From positions 1 to 64,000 of the forward strand of contig JAHBVH010000017.1 of the NCBI GenBank assembly GCA_019637645.1: a stretch of 64,000 bases of DNA. Direction: 5' to 3'. Numbering within the stretch: the first letter of the stretch is position 1; every line of letters begins with the position of its first letter. The notes under the pieces were generated by a model, which made no database searches, was not told the origin of the DNA, and saw only the letters and a program-made list of their open reading frames with translations. This document shows, piece after piece, positions 18,150 to 29,249 of the stretch. Both the position numbers and the translations under genes were made by a program. This DNA comes from Caldilineaceae bacterium (lineage in GTDB: Bacteria > Chloroflexota > Anaerolineae > Caldilineales > Caldilineaceae).

Positions 18150-19538
18150 TTATTGCGTAGTTGGTGTGGCCTGTGCTTGTCGCAGTTGGGGGGCTAATGG
18201 TCCATCTACGGTTTGGTAGGTCGGCGGCCAGATCACAGGAGCGTTGCGGGCGCTTTGGCCTGCTTCGGTATATTGAAGATAGAGTAATTGGGGATTTGGC
18301 CATTGATGCCACAGGTAGGCTGGCACCTCTTCCCCATCGGGTGGATTGGTGCTACCATAGGGAAAGGAATAATAGCCGGATGCTAGCTCAAGATCGGTGT
18401 TTTCTAGTGCCCGGATGATGGCATCTGGCTGCAAAGTATCGGCCCGTTGAATGGCATCGGCCATTAGCCAAAGTGCATCATAAGCCTCAAAGGCAGTTGC
18501 TTCCGGCCAACGCTTAAAATACTGTTGGTATAGATTGGCAAAGCGCTGCCCAACCGCGGTGACGGTGGTGGGCCAAGGGCCGATTTGCGTCACCACCGTC
18601 TGGATCCCATTAGGAACTTGCTGCCAAAAATTGGTGTCATCCAAGGCATCTTGGGGCATGACGAGCAAGGTGCGGCTATCGGGCCCGATCCCCGCGGCCA
18701 GGAGCTGTCGTTGGAGTAAAAAGCTATCTTCATGATGCAAATAGACAAAGACCGCATCGGGCAGGCGATCGAGCGCCACAATGCGGGCAATAATCGGCGA
18801 GAAATCAGTGGCGGGCAGATCGACGGTAAAGCTGACTGATTGGATGCCATAGCGCGGTAGCCATTGTTGGGCCATTTCCGTGCGCATGGTGCCATAACGA
18901 GTATTAGCCACGAGGAGAACTGACGAGACTGCGCCATCGCCATTATAGTCGCCAATGGTTGCTAGCCACTCACCCATCATTTGGCCTAGCATGGTGCGCG
19001 TGGGTGCAATGCGGAACACTTCGTCGGCCTGATCAGCCGTAATTTCGTCGGCGTATGGATCGGCAAAGATGATGGGAATATGGTACCGAACCGCAACTTC
19101 CTTCACGGCCAGGGCAACATCACTATGGAAAACACCCACGATACCGGCCACACAATCCAAGGTCGCTAATCTTTCGGCAAAAAGCGCGCCTTGAGCTGGT
19201 GAACTGCCCGAGTCGTAGACCACCAGGCGGAGCGGCTTGCCGTTGATACCGCCCTGTTCGTTAATATCGGCTAGGGCTAAATTAGTGGCGGCTTGCATGG
19301 CAAAGGCGGTGGACATAATGGCGCGCTCAGAAAGCGGGTAGATCACACCAATGACTACTTCTGGCACATCCGCCACGTCCCCGCGCGGGCAGACACGCGC
19401 GGTGTTCTCCGCCGTGGTACGATTCCCATTTTGCATGGGGGAAAGCAAGGAGGACTGTTGACAGCTAGCCAAGAAAAGAAACACCAGACCTGCCACGGCG
19501 ATAAGGTAAAAGATAAACCGATATGGAAAAGGTTTCAT
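18150..19538 (-). CDS. Solute-binding lipoprotein, branched-chain amino acid type (Peripla_BP_6)
   Basis: 462 residues with a lipoprotein signal (hydrophobic core then LASC, predicted lipid-modified Cys near residue 26). The body is a type I periplasmic-binding fold: VVIGVIYPLSERA, then FAMQAATNLALADINEQGG, GVFHSDVALAVKEVA, and FEAYDALWLMADAI. This is the LivJ/LivK-like family, which binds branched-chain amino acids, amides or related small ligands. No permease or ATPase genes of a Liv system are next to it, so it is either an orphan receptor-like protein or served by a remote transporter. Monocistronic, converging on dtd. Confidence 0.87.
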   Translation of the reverse strand: MKPFPYRFIFYLIAVAGLVFLFLASCQQSSLLSPMQNGNRTTAENTARVCPRGDVADVPEVVIGVIYPLSERAIMSTAFAMQAATNLALADINEQGGINGKPLRLVVYDSGSSPAQGALFAERLATLDCVAGIVGVFHSDVALAVKEVAVRYHIPIIFADPYADEITADQADEVFRIAPTRTMLGQMMGEWLATIGDYNGDGAVSSVLLVANTRYGTMRTEMAQQWLPRYGIQSVSFTVDLPATDFSPIIARIVALDRLPDAVFVYLHHEDSFLLQRQLLAAGIGPDSRTLLVMPQDALDDTNFWQQVPNGIQTVVTQIGPWPTTVTAVGQRFANLYQQYFKRWPEATAFEAYDALWLMADAIQRADTLQPDAIIRALENTDLELASGYYSFPYGSTNPPDGEEVPAYLWHQWPNPQLLYLQYTEAGQSARNAPVIWPPTYQTVDGPLAPQLRQAQATPTTQ

Positions 19539-20041
19539 GATAACACGTCAATTACCTCTATCGCTTCGCCTGGATTTGACTTACCCTCAAGAGACTTGCT
19601 CTGTGCCGTATTCATCGGGGAATATTGGGTCTTGCCAAAGAGTGATACGCATTGGGGGAGTAGAGGAATTGTGCGTGTCGCGCAAGAGCCTAGCTTCTGT
19701 AACAATTTGATTCCAGCTGAAATTGCGTTTACAATCTGAACGTAAGTTAGCAATTTCTAGATGGCAACTTGCCACCCTACTAATAATGACAATTAAAGAG
19801 GCAAATAGTATAGTATAAGGCAGCTAAATGTAGGAGAATAGACCGAATTCCTACGGAGTATAGCATTGGGTAGAGAGAAGGTCAAACTACTATATAAGTA
19901 GTGTACAGCGTTTAGTGCTTTGGCACTATGCTGTGATCACCCTTTAAACGATGCTGGATAGCAGTAACGATAACTCACGCTCTAGCTTGTTTCTCTCTAA
20001 CAATAAGTAATCATCAACGCTACTGATGCAAAGGAAGGCTT
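19539..20041. other. Divergent intergenic region, nothing recognised
   Basis: About 500 AT-rich bases between two solute-binding lipoprotein genes transcribed away from each other. It must contain both promoters. AAGGAAGG just before 20042 is the ribosome site of the plus-strand gene. Short open frames on the minus strand upstream of 19538 have no family pattern. I see no RNA gene or repeat. Confidence 0.4.
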
Positions 20042-21034
20042 ATGAACAGACTGTATTGGCGGACACCTTATCTTGGCCTATTGCTGATCGTCCTTGTTGC
20101 GCTCAGCGCCTGTGTTGCCCCTGCAACGCCAGGCTCAACAACCACCGAAGCGGCACCTAGTACGGCAGAGAAGCCGATCATCAAATTGGCTGTCAACCCG
20201 TGGTCTGCCTCCGAACTCAACGTAGCTGTGGCGCGCTTGATCATTGAAGAGCAATTGGGCTATACCGTGGAAGAAGTGTCCATTGCCGAGCAAGCCCAAT
20301 GGGCCGCGTTGGCGGCTGGGGATCTCCACGCCAGCCTAGAGGTGTGGCCTTCTGGTCATATGGACAATGTGGCGGAATATATTGAAAAACAACAGGTCGT
20401 TGAAGATGGTGGCTTGTTAGGGCCGGTCGGGCGCATTGGTTGGTATCTGCCCACCTACCTGGTAACGGCGAACCCGGCGTTGGCAACGTGGGAAGGGCTT
20501 GCCACGCCAGAGAATGCCGCACTCTTTGCGACTGCCGAGACCGGGGAGCAGGGGCAGCTACTCTTTGGCGATCCGAGCTGGGTGACCTATGAAGCGGATA
20601 TTATCAAAAACCTTGGGCTCAATTTTCAGATTGTCCAGGCCGGCTCCGAAGAAGCGATTCTCTCCTCGTTAGATGCGGCCTATAGTCGCGAAGCGCCGAT
20701 TCTCTTCTATTTTTGGACGCCGCATTCGATCCATGCCAAATATGATCTGACCCGTGTTGCTTTGCCCGAGTATACCGAAGAATGCTATGCCAACGCTGCT
20801 AGCGGGGGTGTAGACTGTGACTATCCCGCCGATAACCTCTTCAAAATCTTCTGGCCCGGTCTGCAAGAGGCCGCTCCAGATGTCTATACGCTGCTCAAAA
20901 ATATGAACTACACCACCGAAGATCAGATCGGCATGATCGCCGCCGTCGAGCTAGAGGGCCAATCGGCTGAGGAGGCCGCACAGGCTTGGATCGACGCTAA
21001 TCCGAGCGTTTGGCAGGCGTGGTTGCCAGAGTAG
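20042..21034 (+). CDS. Glycine betaine/proline-type solute-binding lipoprotein (OpuAC family)
   Basis: 330 residues. Lipoprotein signal with lipobox LSAC near residue 24, then a Thr/Ala linker. The body has OpuAC/ProX features: IKLAVNPWSASELNVAVA, then AALAAGDLHASLEVWPSGH, GRIGWYLPTYLV and the tail AQAWIDANPSVWQAWLPE. Such proteins bind quaternary ammonium compounds through a box of aromatic residues; several Trp/Tyr are in place but were not matched one by one. No ProV/ProW partners lie nearby. Followed immediately by a purine-rich inverted repeat. Confidence 0.87.
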   Translation: MNRLYWRTPYLGLLLIVLVALSACVAPATPGSTTTEAAPSTAEKPIIKLAVNPWSASELNVAVARLIIEEQLGYTVEEVSIAEQAQWAALAAGDLHASLEVWPSGHMDNVAEYIEKQQVVEDGGLLGPVGRIGWYLPTYLVTANPALATWEGLATPENAALFATAETGEQGQLLFGDPSWVTYEADIIKNLGLNFQIVQAGSEEAILSSLDAAYSREAPILFYFWTPHSIHAKYDLTRVALPEYTEECYANAASGGVDCDYPADNLFKIFWPGLQEAAPDVYTLLKNMNYTTEDQIGMIAAVELEGQSAEEAAQAWIDANPSVWQAWLPE

Positions 21035-21035
21035 C

Positions 21036-21096
21036 AGAGGTCAGAAGTCAGAGGCCAGAGGTCAGAGGTCAGAATCTGTCTTCTGTCTTCTGCCTT
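21036..21096. repeat. Imperfect inverted repeat after the OpuAC-like gene
   Basis: Begins two bases after the stop. The left arm is built from repeats of the unit AGAGGTCAG with small changes; the right arm is CTGTCTTCTGTCTTCTGCC followed by TTTTCT. The arms pair with a few mismatches, and the short T-run makes this the best terminator candidate among the stop-proximal palindromes. Confidence 0.6.
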
Positions 21097-21145
21097 TTCT
21101 CGCTTCGGGTAATTTCAATAACCAATTCTAGAATGGGAGCAATGT

Positions 21146-21877
21146 GTGCAATTACAGGGAAAGACAGCTTTGGTAACCGGTGGTGGTACGGGCATTGGGC
21201 GGGCTGTGGCCGTTGCCTTTGCCAATGCGGGGGCCAAAGTTGTAATTACAGGACGCCGTGAAGTAAAGCTACAGGAGACCTGTGCGTTGGCCAGTGGGCC
21301 ACATCCGGTCCAGTTCTATGTGGCGGACGTGAGTGATCGGGAGCAGGTTGCTGCCTTGGTGGCCTGGACACGCCAAACGCTGGGCTCGATTGATATTTTG
21401 GTGAATAATGCCGGTGTCAATATTGTGGAACGGCGGATGGAAGTCATCGCACCAGAATCGTGGGATTATTTGATGAACGTCAATGCCACGGGCGTCTTCA
21501 ATACCATTCACGCGGTGTTGCCAGAAATGCGCGAACGGCGTGATGGTCTGCTGATTACTGTCTCTTCGATCTCCGGTGTGCGCCCCAGCGTGCTCGGTGG
21601 CGCGGCCTATAGCGCCTCGAAACATGCGGTCAATGCTTTGATCAAGGTGATCAGTGTCGAAGAGAAAAATAATGGAATTCGCGCCACCATTATCGCGCCC
21701 GGCGAAGTCAATACCCCCATTTTAGATGATCGGCCCGTGCCGGTCAGTGATGCACACAAGGCCCAGATCCTCCAGCCAGAAGATGTGGCGGCCTCGGTGC
21801 TCTTTGTCGCCACGTTACACCCGCGCGCCCATGTCCCCGAATTGATTATCAAGCCCCTGACGCAAGAATTCGTATAG
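21146..21877 (+). CDS. SDR family oxidoreductase
   Basis: 243 residues, GTG start with GGGAGC upstream. Classical short-chain dehydrogenase: TGGGTGIG nucleotide-binding loop near residue 11, DILVNNAGV near 88, a catalytic Ser in TVSSISG, and YSASKHA with the Tyr-Lys pair. A basic residue after the second strand (TGRR) suggests NADP. The C-terminal substrate region gives no specificity. Stands alone. Confidence 0.88.
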   Translation: MQLQGKTALVTGGGTGIGRAVAVAFANAGAKVVITGRREVKLQETCALASGPHPVQFYVADVSDREQVAALVAWTRQTLGSIDILVNNAGVNIVERRMEVIAPESWDYLMNVNATGVFNTIHAVLPEMRERRDGLLITVSSISGVRPSVLGGAAYSASKHAVNALIKVISVEEKNNGIRATIIAPGEVNTPILDDRPVPVSDAHKAQILQPEDVAASVLFVATLHPRAHVPELIIKPLTQEFV

Positions 21878-21972
21878 TGAAGGTCGGTGGTTGGCTAGCT
21901 CCACCCTTCGTGCGCAATACCCCATAAACTAGCTGGTGGCAATCGGGCTCGGTCTTCAACCAAGCCCGATTG

Positions 21973-22635
21973 TTATCTTTCTTCGCCTGCGCCCAAGGCC
22001 AGGAGCGCTGTACGTTGGGCCTCGCTAATGCCGGTGGCACCCGTGATATTCAGATTCGCGTAGGGCGCGCGCGGGCGCAAGGTAGTTTGGCAATGACCGG
22101 TTTTTTGCGGCCAAAGTTTCGCCGTGCCATCCACACTGGCGCTGGCCAAGAGATCGCCAGCGGGGCTAAAGGCCAAGGTGCTCACCACGTTATGGGGTGT
22201 ATGCCAACTTTTGACCAGCGCCCCGCTGACTAGCTCCCAATTGGCGGATCATTTGGTCGTTCCCGCTGCTGGCTAATGTCTGCCCATCAGAGCTAAACGC
22301 AATGGCCCGTACCCAACCAGTGTGTCCTTGGCAGGTATGGCGGAGTTCGCTCGTGGCGCTCTCCCAGATGCGGAGCGTGAAATCGTTGCTGGCGCTGGCA
22401 AAGAGCGTGCCGCTGGGGGAAAGGCCAACGGGTTGATCGGGCGCGCCTGGCCTTTGCTCACCCGCACCGGCTGGATGGGGTTTGTCTGCTCTGTGGTGGC
22501 GATGAACCAGTGGAGAAGCGCGAAGTCATTGCCGTGATTGCGTCGCACCACCTCTTCTTGCCGATAGCCAACCGCTAAGGGTTTGGCAACGGGACTGCGG
22601 GCCAAGCTGCGATTGATCATAATTCCCGTTGCCAC
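21973..22635 (-). pseudogene. Decayed WD40-repeat gene, C-terminal remnant
   Basis: On the minus strand, pieces of WD40 repeats appear in shifting frames. Around 22440-22220 one frame reads FASASNDFTLRIWESATS, then GHTGWVRAIAFSSDGQTLA; after a frame change, 22188-21973 reads VSTLAFSPAGDLLASASVD, then GTAKLW. The end, NITGATGISEAQRTALLALG, matches the tail of large WD40/NB-ARC proteins common in Chloroflexota. At least one frameshift, missing repeats and no N-terminal domain make it a pseudogene. It lies downstream of and convergent with the SDR gene. Confidence 0.8.
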
Positions 22636-22837
22636 TTGACATCCCGCCGCTGGCTCAGTATACTAAAGGCAACAAATAAAGCCTGAATAACGATGCACCG
22701 GAGGAGTACCCACCAATCCGATGCCAGAGAGACAAGACCAGCGGCTGGAAGTCTTGTTCATCCAAGGCTGTGTCTTCGAGAAGACACACCTTAGCCATGG
22801 TGGGGAAGGTCGCCGGGAAGGTTGATGAAATGAACTT

Positions 22838-22935
22838 AATAATCAATAAGCAATGGCTAATTTTTAATGGCTAATGGGTATCGGTTCCAAGCCACTCATT
22901 GACAATTAGCGATTAGTCATTGTTTATTCATTATT
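22838..22935. repeat. Inverted repeat in the valS upstream region
   Basis: AATAATCAATAAGCAATGGC continuing to 22861 is mirrored by 22912-22935 with three mismatches in 24. The loop repeats the word TTTTTAATGGCTAAT. It precedes the valS T-box. TTGACA at 22899-22904 with a -10-like GTTTAT/TTTATT about 17-18 bases later lies in and before the right arm and could start the leader; this is tentative. Confidence 0.5.
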
Positions 22936-22982
22936 ACCCAGTTTGATCCGGGTCCGCCCGTTACCGCGCTAGAGAGATAGGG

Positions 22983-23082
22983 AATCGTCTGTCGATAACT
23001 GACTATCGATGGTGCGATTGTCTATAATCAAGGTGGCACCACGGAGAGTCGCTTCGTCCTTGCAAGGAGAAGCGGCTTTTTT
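22983..23082 (+). promoter_or_regulatory. T-box leader of valS
   Basis: The conserved T-box AAGGTGGCACCACGG is at 23030-23044. It is followed by an intrinsic terminator: AGTCGCTTC (23047-23055) pairs with GAAGCGGCT (23069-23077), with TCCTT/AAGGA inside, then six T. Upstream is a short hairpin, AATCG/CGATT outer and TCGATA/TATCGA inner stems (22983-23019), whose 3' internal loop reads TGGTG. This contains GTG, a valine codon, at 23012-23014 and could be the specifier. Uncharged tRNA-Val would favour the antiterminator and raise valS expression. T-box call strong; assignment of this small hairpin as stem I is inference. Confidence 0.85.
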
Positions 23083-23132
23083 GTTGTTCAGGGCACAGCC
23101 GTCTATCGCAGGAATGGGGAGGATTTGTAACC

Positions 23133-25865
<2,733 letters not shown>

Positions 25866-25874
25866 GGTCGTTGG

Positions 25875-25921
25875 GGATAGGTAACCTGTCAGGTTTAGCA
25901 AACCTGACAGGTTACCTATCC
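25875..25921. repeat. Perfect 22-bp inverted repeat after valS
   Basis: Arms 25875-25896 and 25900-25921 are exact reverse complements, separated by only AGC; the core reads CAGGTTT-AGC-AAACCTG. Starts ten bases after the valS stop. No T-run follows, so it is either an unusual terminator, an mRNA 3'-end protector or a protein target. It shares the GGTTT-N3-AAACC core with the repeat at 36243. Confidence 0.85.
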
Positions 25922-25953
25922 GTGGCGATCAGTCCCGCAGAAAGGAAACCGGG

Positions 25954-26490
25954 ATGGGCTTTGCCGTTGAACTTGATCTGGACGCCGATAGTGCTGCGCC
26001 GGTAATCGCCTTGTCCGAGGCGATCTATGCGACGTGTGGTGGCAAAAATCTGACCGACCGCGGTGGCTGGCCACACCTGAGCTTAGCTGTTTTTACCGAG
26101 CTGCAGCCGCCTTTGTTACAGGAGCTGTTGGCAGACTTTGCCGCGACCACTGCGCCATTGACCGTGACCTTGGTTGCCGTGGGCACCTTTCCGGCGAGCC
26201 AAGGGACCGTTTATCTTGCCCCTGTCGTGACGGTAGCATTACTGGCGCTTCATGCGCGCTTCTACACGCTCTTGAGCGCTGTCGGCGTGACTAGCCATGC
26301 CTATTATGCGCCCGGTAACTGGATGCCGCATTGTACCGTAGGCATTGACGTGCCCGCGGCGCAAATCGGTCAAGCGGTCGCATTATGCCGCCAAGCTGCG
26401 CTCTTTGGCCCGGTTACGCTGACAAGCCTCCGCTTGATCGAATTTCACCCGGCGCGCCCGCTCTATACCCACAACTTGCAAGGCGTGTAG
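25954..26490 (+). CDS. 2'-5' RNA ligase / 2H phosphoesterase family protein
   Basis: 178 residues with an AAGGAAA ribosome site. Two HxS/T motifs, WPHLSLAV (~50-57) and MPHCTVGI (~128-135), define the 2H phosphoesterase fold used by ThpR, LigT and cyclic phosphodiesterases. They act on 2',3'-cyclic or 2'-5' phosphodiester ends of RNA. Both His residues are present, so activity is likely, but the substrate is unknown. Stands alone between a perfect palindrome and a hairpin cluster. Confidence 0.8.
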   Translation: MGFAVELDLDADSAAPVIALSEAIYATCGGKNLTDRGGWPHLSLAVFTELQPPLLQELLADFAATTAPLTVTLVAVGTFPASQGTVYLAPVVTVALLALHARFYTLLSAVGVTSHAYYAPGNWMPHCTVGIDVPAAQIGQAVALCRQAALFGPVTLTSLRLIEFHPARPLYTHNLQGV

Positions 26491-26526
26491 CCCGGCAAAA
26501 AAGGATGTCCTCGCGGGGCTGCGATC

Positions 26527-26606
26527 CGACCCGCGCGATCCGCGCAGCACAGCCCGCTTGAGCGGCGCTTCTGCTATCAGCCCCAGGGCTTCAGCCTCGG
26601 GCACCA
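26527..26606. repeat. Hairpin-cluster repeat, degenerate copy A
   Basis: Contains AGCCCGCTTGAGCGGCGCT and CCCAGGGCTTCAGCCTCGGG, the same hairpin units seen in better form at 37.4, 42.1, 46.5 and 52.3 kb. Lies in the gap between two convergent genes. Confidence 0.6.
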
Positions 26607-26616
26607 ATGTCTATCA

Positions 26617-27021
26617 CTAGACGGTCCGGCTTGCCTTGCCATCGGCGGTGGATGGTCGGCTGCTGGTTGCTCGATAGGCCGCCACAAAGAGCAAACCCAG
26701 GGAGAGATCCAACAGACCGGCCCCTGCGATCAAAAGTGGGACGCGCCCTAGCACAAAAAGCCAGATGATGGCAATGGCATAGCTTGCCTTTTCTAATATC
26801 GCCGCGATCATCAATGGGCGGTAGCGGAGCGGATCGCTGCCAATGATCAGAAAGCCGATCTGCCACGCTAAGGTGACCCCAATAAAACCATAGTAATATT
26901 CGGGATGGGTGATGGCTGGCGGCAGATCGCGCCCGACCTGTGCCTCACTAAAATAGAAGGGGGCGACAATCAAGATCCCGAGAATCCCCGCAAAGCGAAA
27001 AACCCATTTGGCAAAGTTCAT
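26617..27021 (-). CDS. Small integral membrane protein, unknown function
   Basis: 134 residues, start supported by AGGAGC eight bases upstream. Four hydrophobic segments can be seen (about 7-24, 43-62, 69-92 and 98-118), with short polar loops and a basic, Ser/Thr-rich tail. I recognise no catalytic motif and cannot assign a family. Convergent with the 2H phosphoesterase gene and diverging from the DUF6941-like gene. Confidence 0.7.
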   Translation of the reverse strand: MNFAKWVFRFAGILGILIVAPFYFSEAQVGRDLPPAITHPEYYYGFIGVTLAWQIGFLIIGSDPLRYRPLMIAAILEKASYAIAIIWLFVLGRVPLLIAGAGLLDLSLGLLFVAAYRATSSRPSTADGKASRTV

Positions 27022-27195
27022 AAATATGCTCCTGACTCAATTGTGAGAAAAGACTTGATCAATTCCACGCTCATTTCATCATACCTTTGAGTGTAGCAAC
27101 AGCAACCAACGGTTACAAACACCGATACAATCTGTGTTACAATTTTGTTGCCTGCGCGTTTTTAGGTATGTTACAGAGACCAAGGAGCATAAGCT

Positions 27196-27627
27196 GTGCA
27201 ACTCGAGATCCTGACCTTTTGCGACGCGGCAGCCGAGTATGGTGGGCGCTTGAATATTCTGGGGGCAACTGATACGGTCATTGCTCATGAATTGCCCTTG
27301 AAATTTCCTCACTGTGCCATTGTGAGCCGGCTGCGCGCCGCGCGGATTGAAGAAGGTGACCACACCGTCCGCTTGATGATTATTGACGCGGATGGCACCC
27401 CGATTCTCAACCTGGATGGCAAAATGTCCATTCGCTTTGCCATGGGCATGAATGGGGCGGTCAATTTGATCATCAATGCCCAACATCTGGAATTCCGCGA
27501 GGCGGGTGAATATGCCATTGAAGTCGCGGTAGATGGGATTCAAGTCGGCTCTACTCCTTTTTATGTGCGGCGGCGCGACCTGCTGGAAGGTCGCAGCAAT
27601 CCAGCCGTGCCGCCAACCCTTGCCTAA
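27196..27627 (+). CDS. DUF6941-like protein
   Basis: 143 residues, GTG start with AAGGAG 10 bases upstream. The pattern LEILTFCDAAAEYGGRLNI with a following GATDTVIA, and the ending AGEYAIEVAVDGIQVGSTPF, matches small beta-sandwich proteins annotated DUF6941, widespread in bacteria, with no known role. Mostly beta strands, no signal peptide, no membrane segment. Ten bases before the next gene, so probably co-transcribed with the transporter. Confidence 0.65.
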   Translation: MQLEILTFCDAAAEYGGRLNILGATDTVIAHELPLKFPHCAIVSRLRAARIEEGDHTVRLMIIDADGTPILNLDGKMSIRFAMGMNGAVNLIINAQHLEFREAGEYAIEVAVDGIQVGSTPFYVRRRDLLEGRSNPAVPPTLA

Positions 27628-27637
27628 GAAGTTTACC

Positions 27638-28567
27638 ATGCGTGTTGTTCTTGATACTCTTTTGCCCGTCTTTGCCCTCATTCTCCTTGGTTATCTGCTC
27701 CGCCGGATCATGTTACCGGAGCGAGCCTTCTGGACCGGTGCCAATCAACTCAGCTATTTCGTCCTCTTGCCAGCGTTGTTGGTCAACCAACTGGCCCAAG
27801 CAACATTTCGCTTTGATCGCATTGGCGATCTCTGGGGCGTGGCGATTGGCGCGATCGTGGGGGTGACCTTGCTGGTTTTGCTCGCCAAACGCTGGGTTAG
27901 CGACACCAATGCTGCCTTTACGTCGGTGCTCCAAGGGTGTATCCGTCCCAATACCTACGTGGCCCTGGCCTTAGCCACGGCCCTTTATGGTCAAGCGGGC
28001 CTTGCCTATATGGCGCTTACCCTGGCCGCCACCGTGCCGCTTGTGAATGTGATCAGTGTCGCGGCCCTGGTTTACTACCGGGGTAACGCGGTGGACAAGC
28101 GGGGCGCGATGGCCTTCCGTTCCTTGGCGCGCTCTGTGTTCCAAAATCCACTCATCCTCGCCTGTGCCCTTGGCTTGACCCTCAATGTTTCCGGCATGGG
28201 CGCCCCGACCGATGTTGCGAATATCCTAGGCCCATTAGCACAAGCTTCGTTGCCCATCGGCTTGTTAACCGTGGGCGCTGGCCTGGACTTGGCTCTATTA
28301 CACACAGCCCTACGACCGTTGGTATCGGCCACCGTTATCAAATTGATTCTGTCGCCTGCGCTGGCTTGGGGCTTGTGTCGGTTGTTAGGGGTCGATGCGT
28401 TGTTGAGCAGCCTTTGTATCCTCTTCTTGGCCCTGCCTTGTGCCAGCGCGTCCTATGTCTTGGCCGAACGGATGGGGGGCGATTATCAACTGATGGCCGG
28501 TATTCTGACCGTCGAGACTGTGGCTGCCGGTCTAACCCTGCCTTTATTACTCTTTTGGCTACTCTAG
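27638..28567 (+). CDS. AEC family (auxin efflux carrier-type) transporter
   Basis: 309 residues from the ATG at 27638; an in-frame start further upstream lies within the preceding gene. About ten hydrophobic helices in two groups of five, opening with LLPVFALILLGYLLRR and with a helix-breaking central segment (NPLILACALGLTLN), as in the AEC/BART superfamily. Bacterial members export or import organic acids, for example malate. The substrate is not evident. Confidence 0.85.
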   Translation: MRVVLDTLLPVFALILLGYLLRRIMLPERAFWTGANQLSYFVLLPALLVNQLAQATFRFDRIGDLWGVAIGAIVGVTLLVLLAKRWVSDTNAAFTSVLQGCIRPNTYVALALATALYGQAGLAYMALTLAATVPLVNVISVAALVYYRGNAVDKRGAMAFRSLARSVFQNPLILACALGLTLNVSGMGAPTDVANILGPLAQASLPIGLLTVGAGLDLALLHTALRPLVSATVIKLILSPALAWGLCRLLGVDALLSSLCILFLALPCASASYVLAERMGGDYQLMAGILTVETVAAGLTLPLLLFWLL

Positions 28568-28580
28568 GGGCGATTGCACG

Positions 28581-29249
28581 ATGATCACCTATCAAATTCG
28601 CGAGTGTAGTGACCCCGCATGCCAGATGCGCTTTCCTATGTCGTCCGATGCCCGCCCGGGTGAGCGCTGCCCACGCTGTGGCGCGCCCACCCAGGTTGTG
28701 GCCGAACTCAACGCGCCAAGCCAAGTAACGCCGTCCGCGGCGCCACCGTCGCGGTTGCCCTTTGAAGCGCTATTAGACAATGTGCGCAGTCTCTTTAATG
28801 TGGGCTCGATCTTTCGCAGCGCCGACGGTGCTGGGCTGCGCTATTTGCACCTCTGTGGAATTACCCCAACGCCCGCCAATCCGAAGCTCGCCAAGACCGC
28901 CTTGGGGGCGGAACAGAGTGTGGGTTGGCACCATTCGCTAAATGCCGTCGCGACGGTGGCCGGGCTGCGGCAACAAGGGTATGCGATTTGGGCATTGGAA
29001 GAAGATCCAGCCGCCACTTCGCTCTTTACCGTTGACCTACCCAGCCAACCGCTGCTCCTCGTCGTTGGCAGCGAAGTGACTGGCGTCGATCCCGCCATCT
29101 TACAAAGCTGTGATAAAATGGTGGCTATTCCTATGCACGGTGTCAAGCGCTCGCTCAACGTGGCTATCGCTTTCGGCGTCGCTGCCGTGCTGCTGAGTCA
29201 CCGTTGGCACACCGCCCAATCCATCCATTCCACAGAAGGCACGCTATGA
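28581..29249 (+). CDS. TrmH/SpoU family RNA methyltransferase with N-terminal zinc ribbon
   Basis: 222 residues. The first ~45 carry CSDPAC and CPRC, a likely zinc ribbon. The rest is a SPOUT methyltransferase: NVRSLFNVGSIFRSADG (motif 1), LLLVVGSEVTGVD (motif 2) and MHGVKRSLNVAIAFGVA (motif 3), which form the SAM-binding knot. Such enzymes 2'-O-methylate tRNA or rRNA. The zinc ribbon is unusual for TrmH itself and suggests a separate subgroup, with target unknown. Stop overlaps the next ATG by 4 bases. Confidence 0.88.
   Translation: MITYQIRECSDPACQMRFPMSSDARPGERCPRCGAPTQVVAELNAPSQVTPSAAPPSRLPFEALLDNVRSLFNVGSIFRSADGAGLRYLHLCGITPTPANPKLAKTALGAEQSVGWHHSLNAVATVAGLRQQGYAIWALEEDPAATSLFTVDLPSQPLLLVVGSEVTGVDPAILQSCDKMVAIPMHGVKRSLNVAIAFGVAAVLLSHRWHTAQSIHSTEGTL

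Noticed and set aside
22655..22846. Small minus-strand frame upstream of the WD40 pseudogene
   Set aside because: No WD40 or other family pattern, so I could not tie it to the pseudogene or call it a gene.
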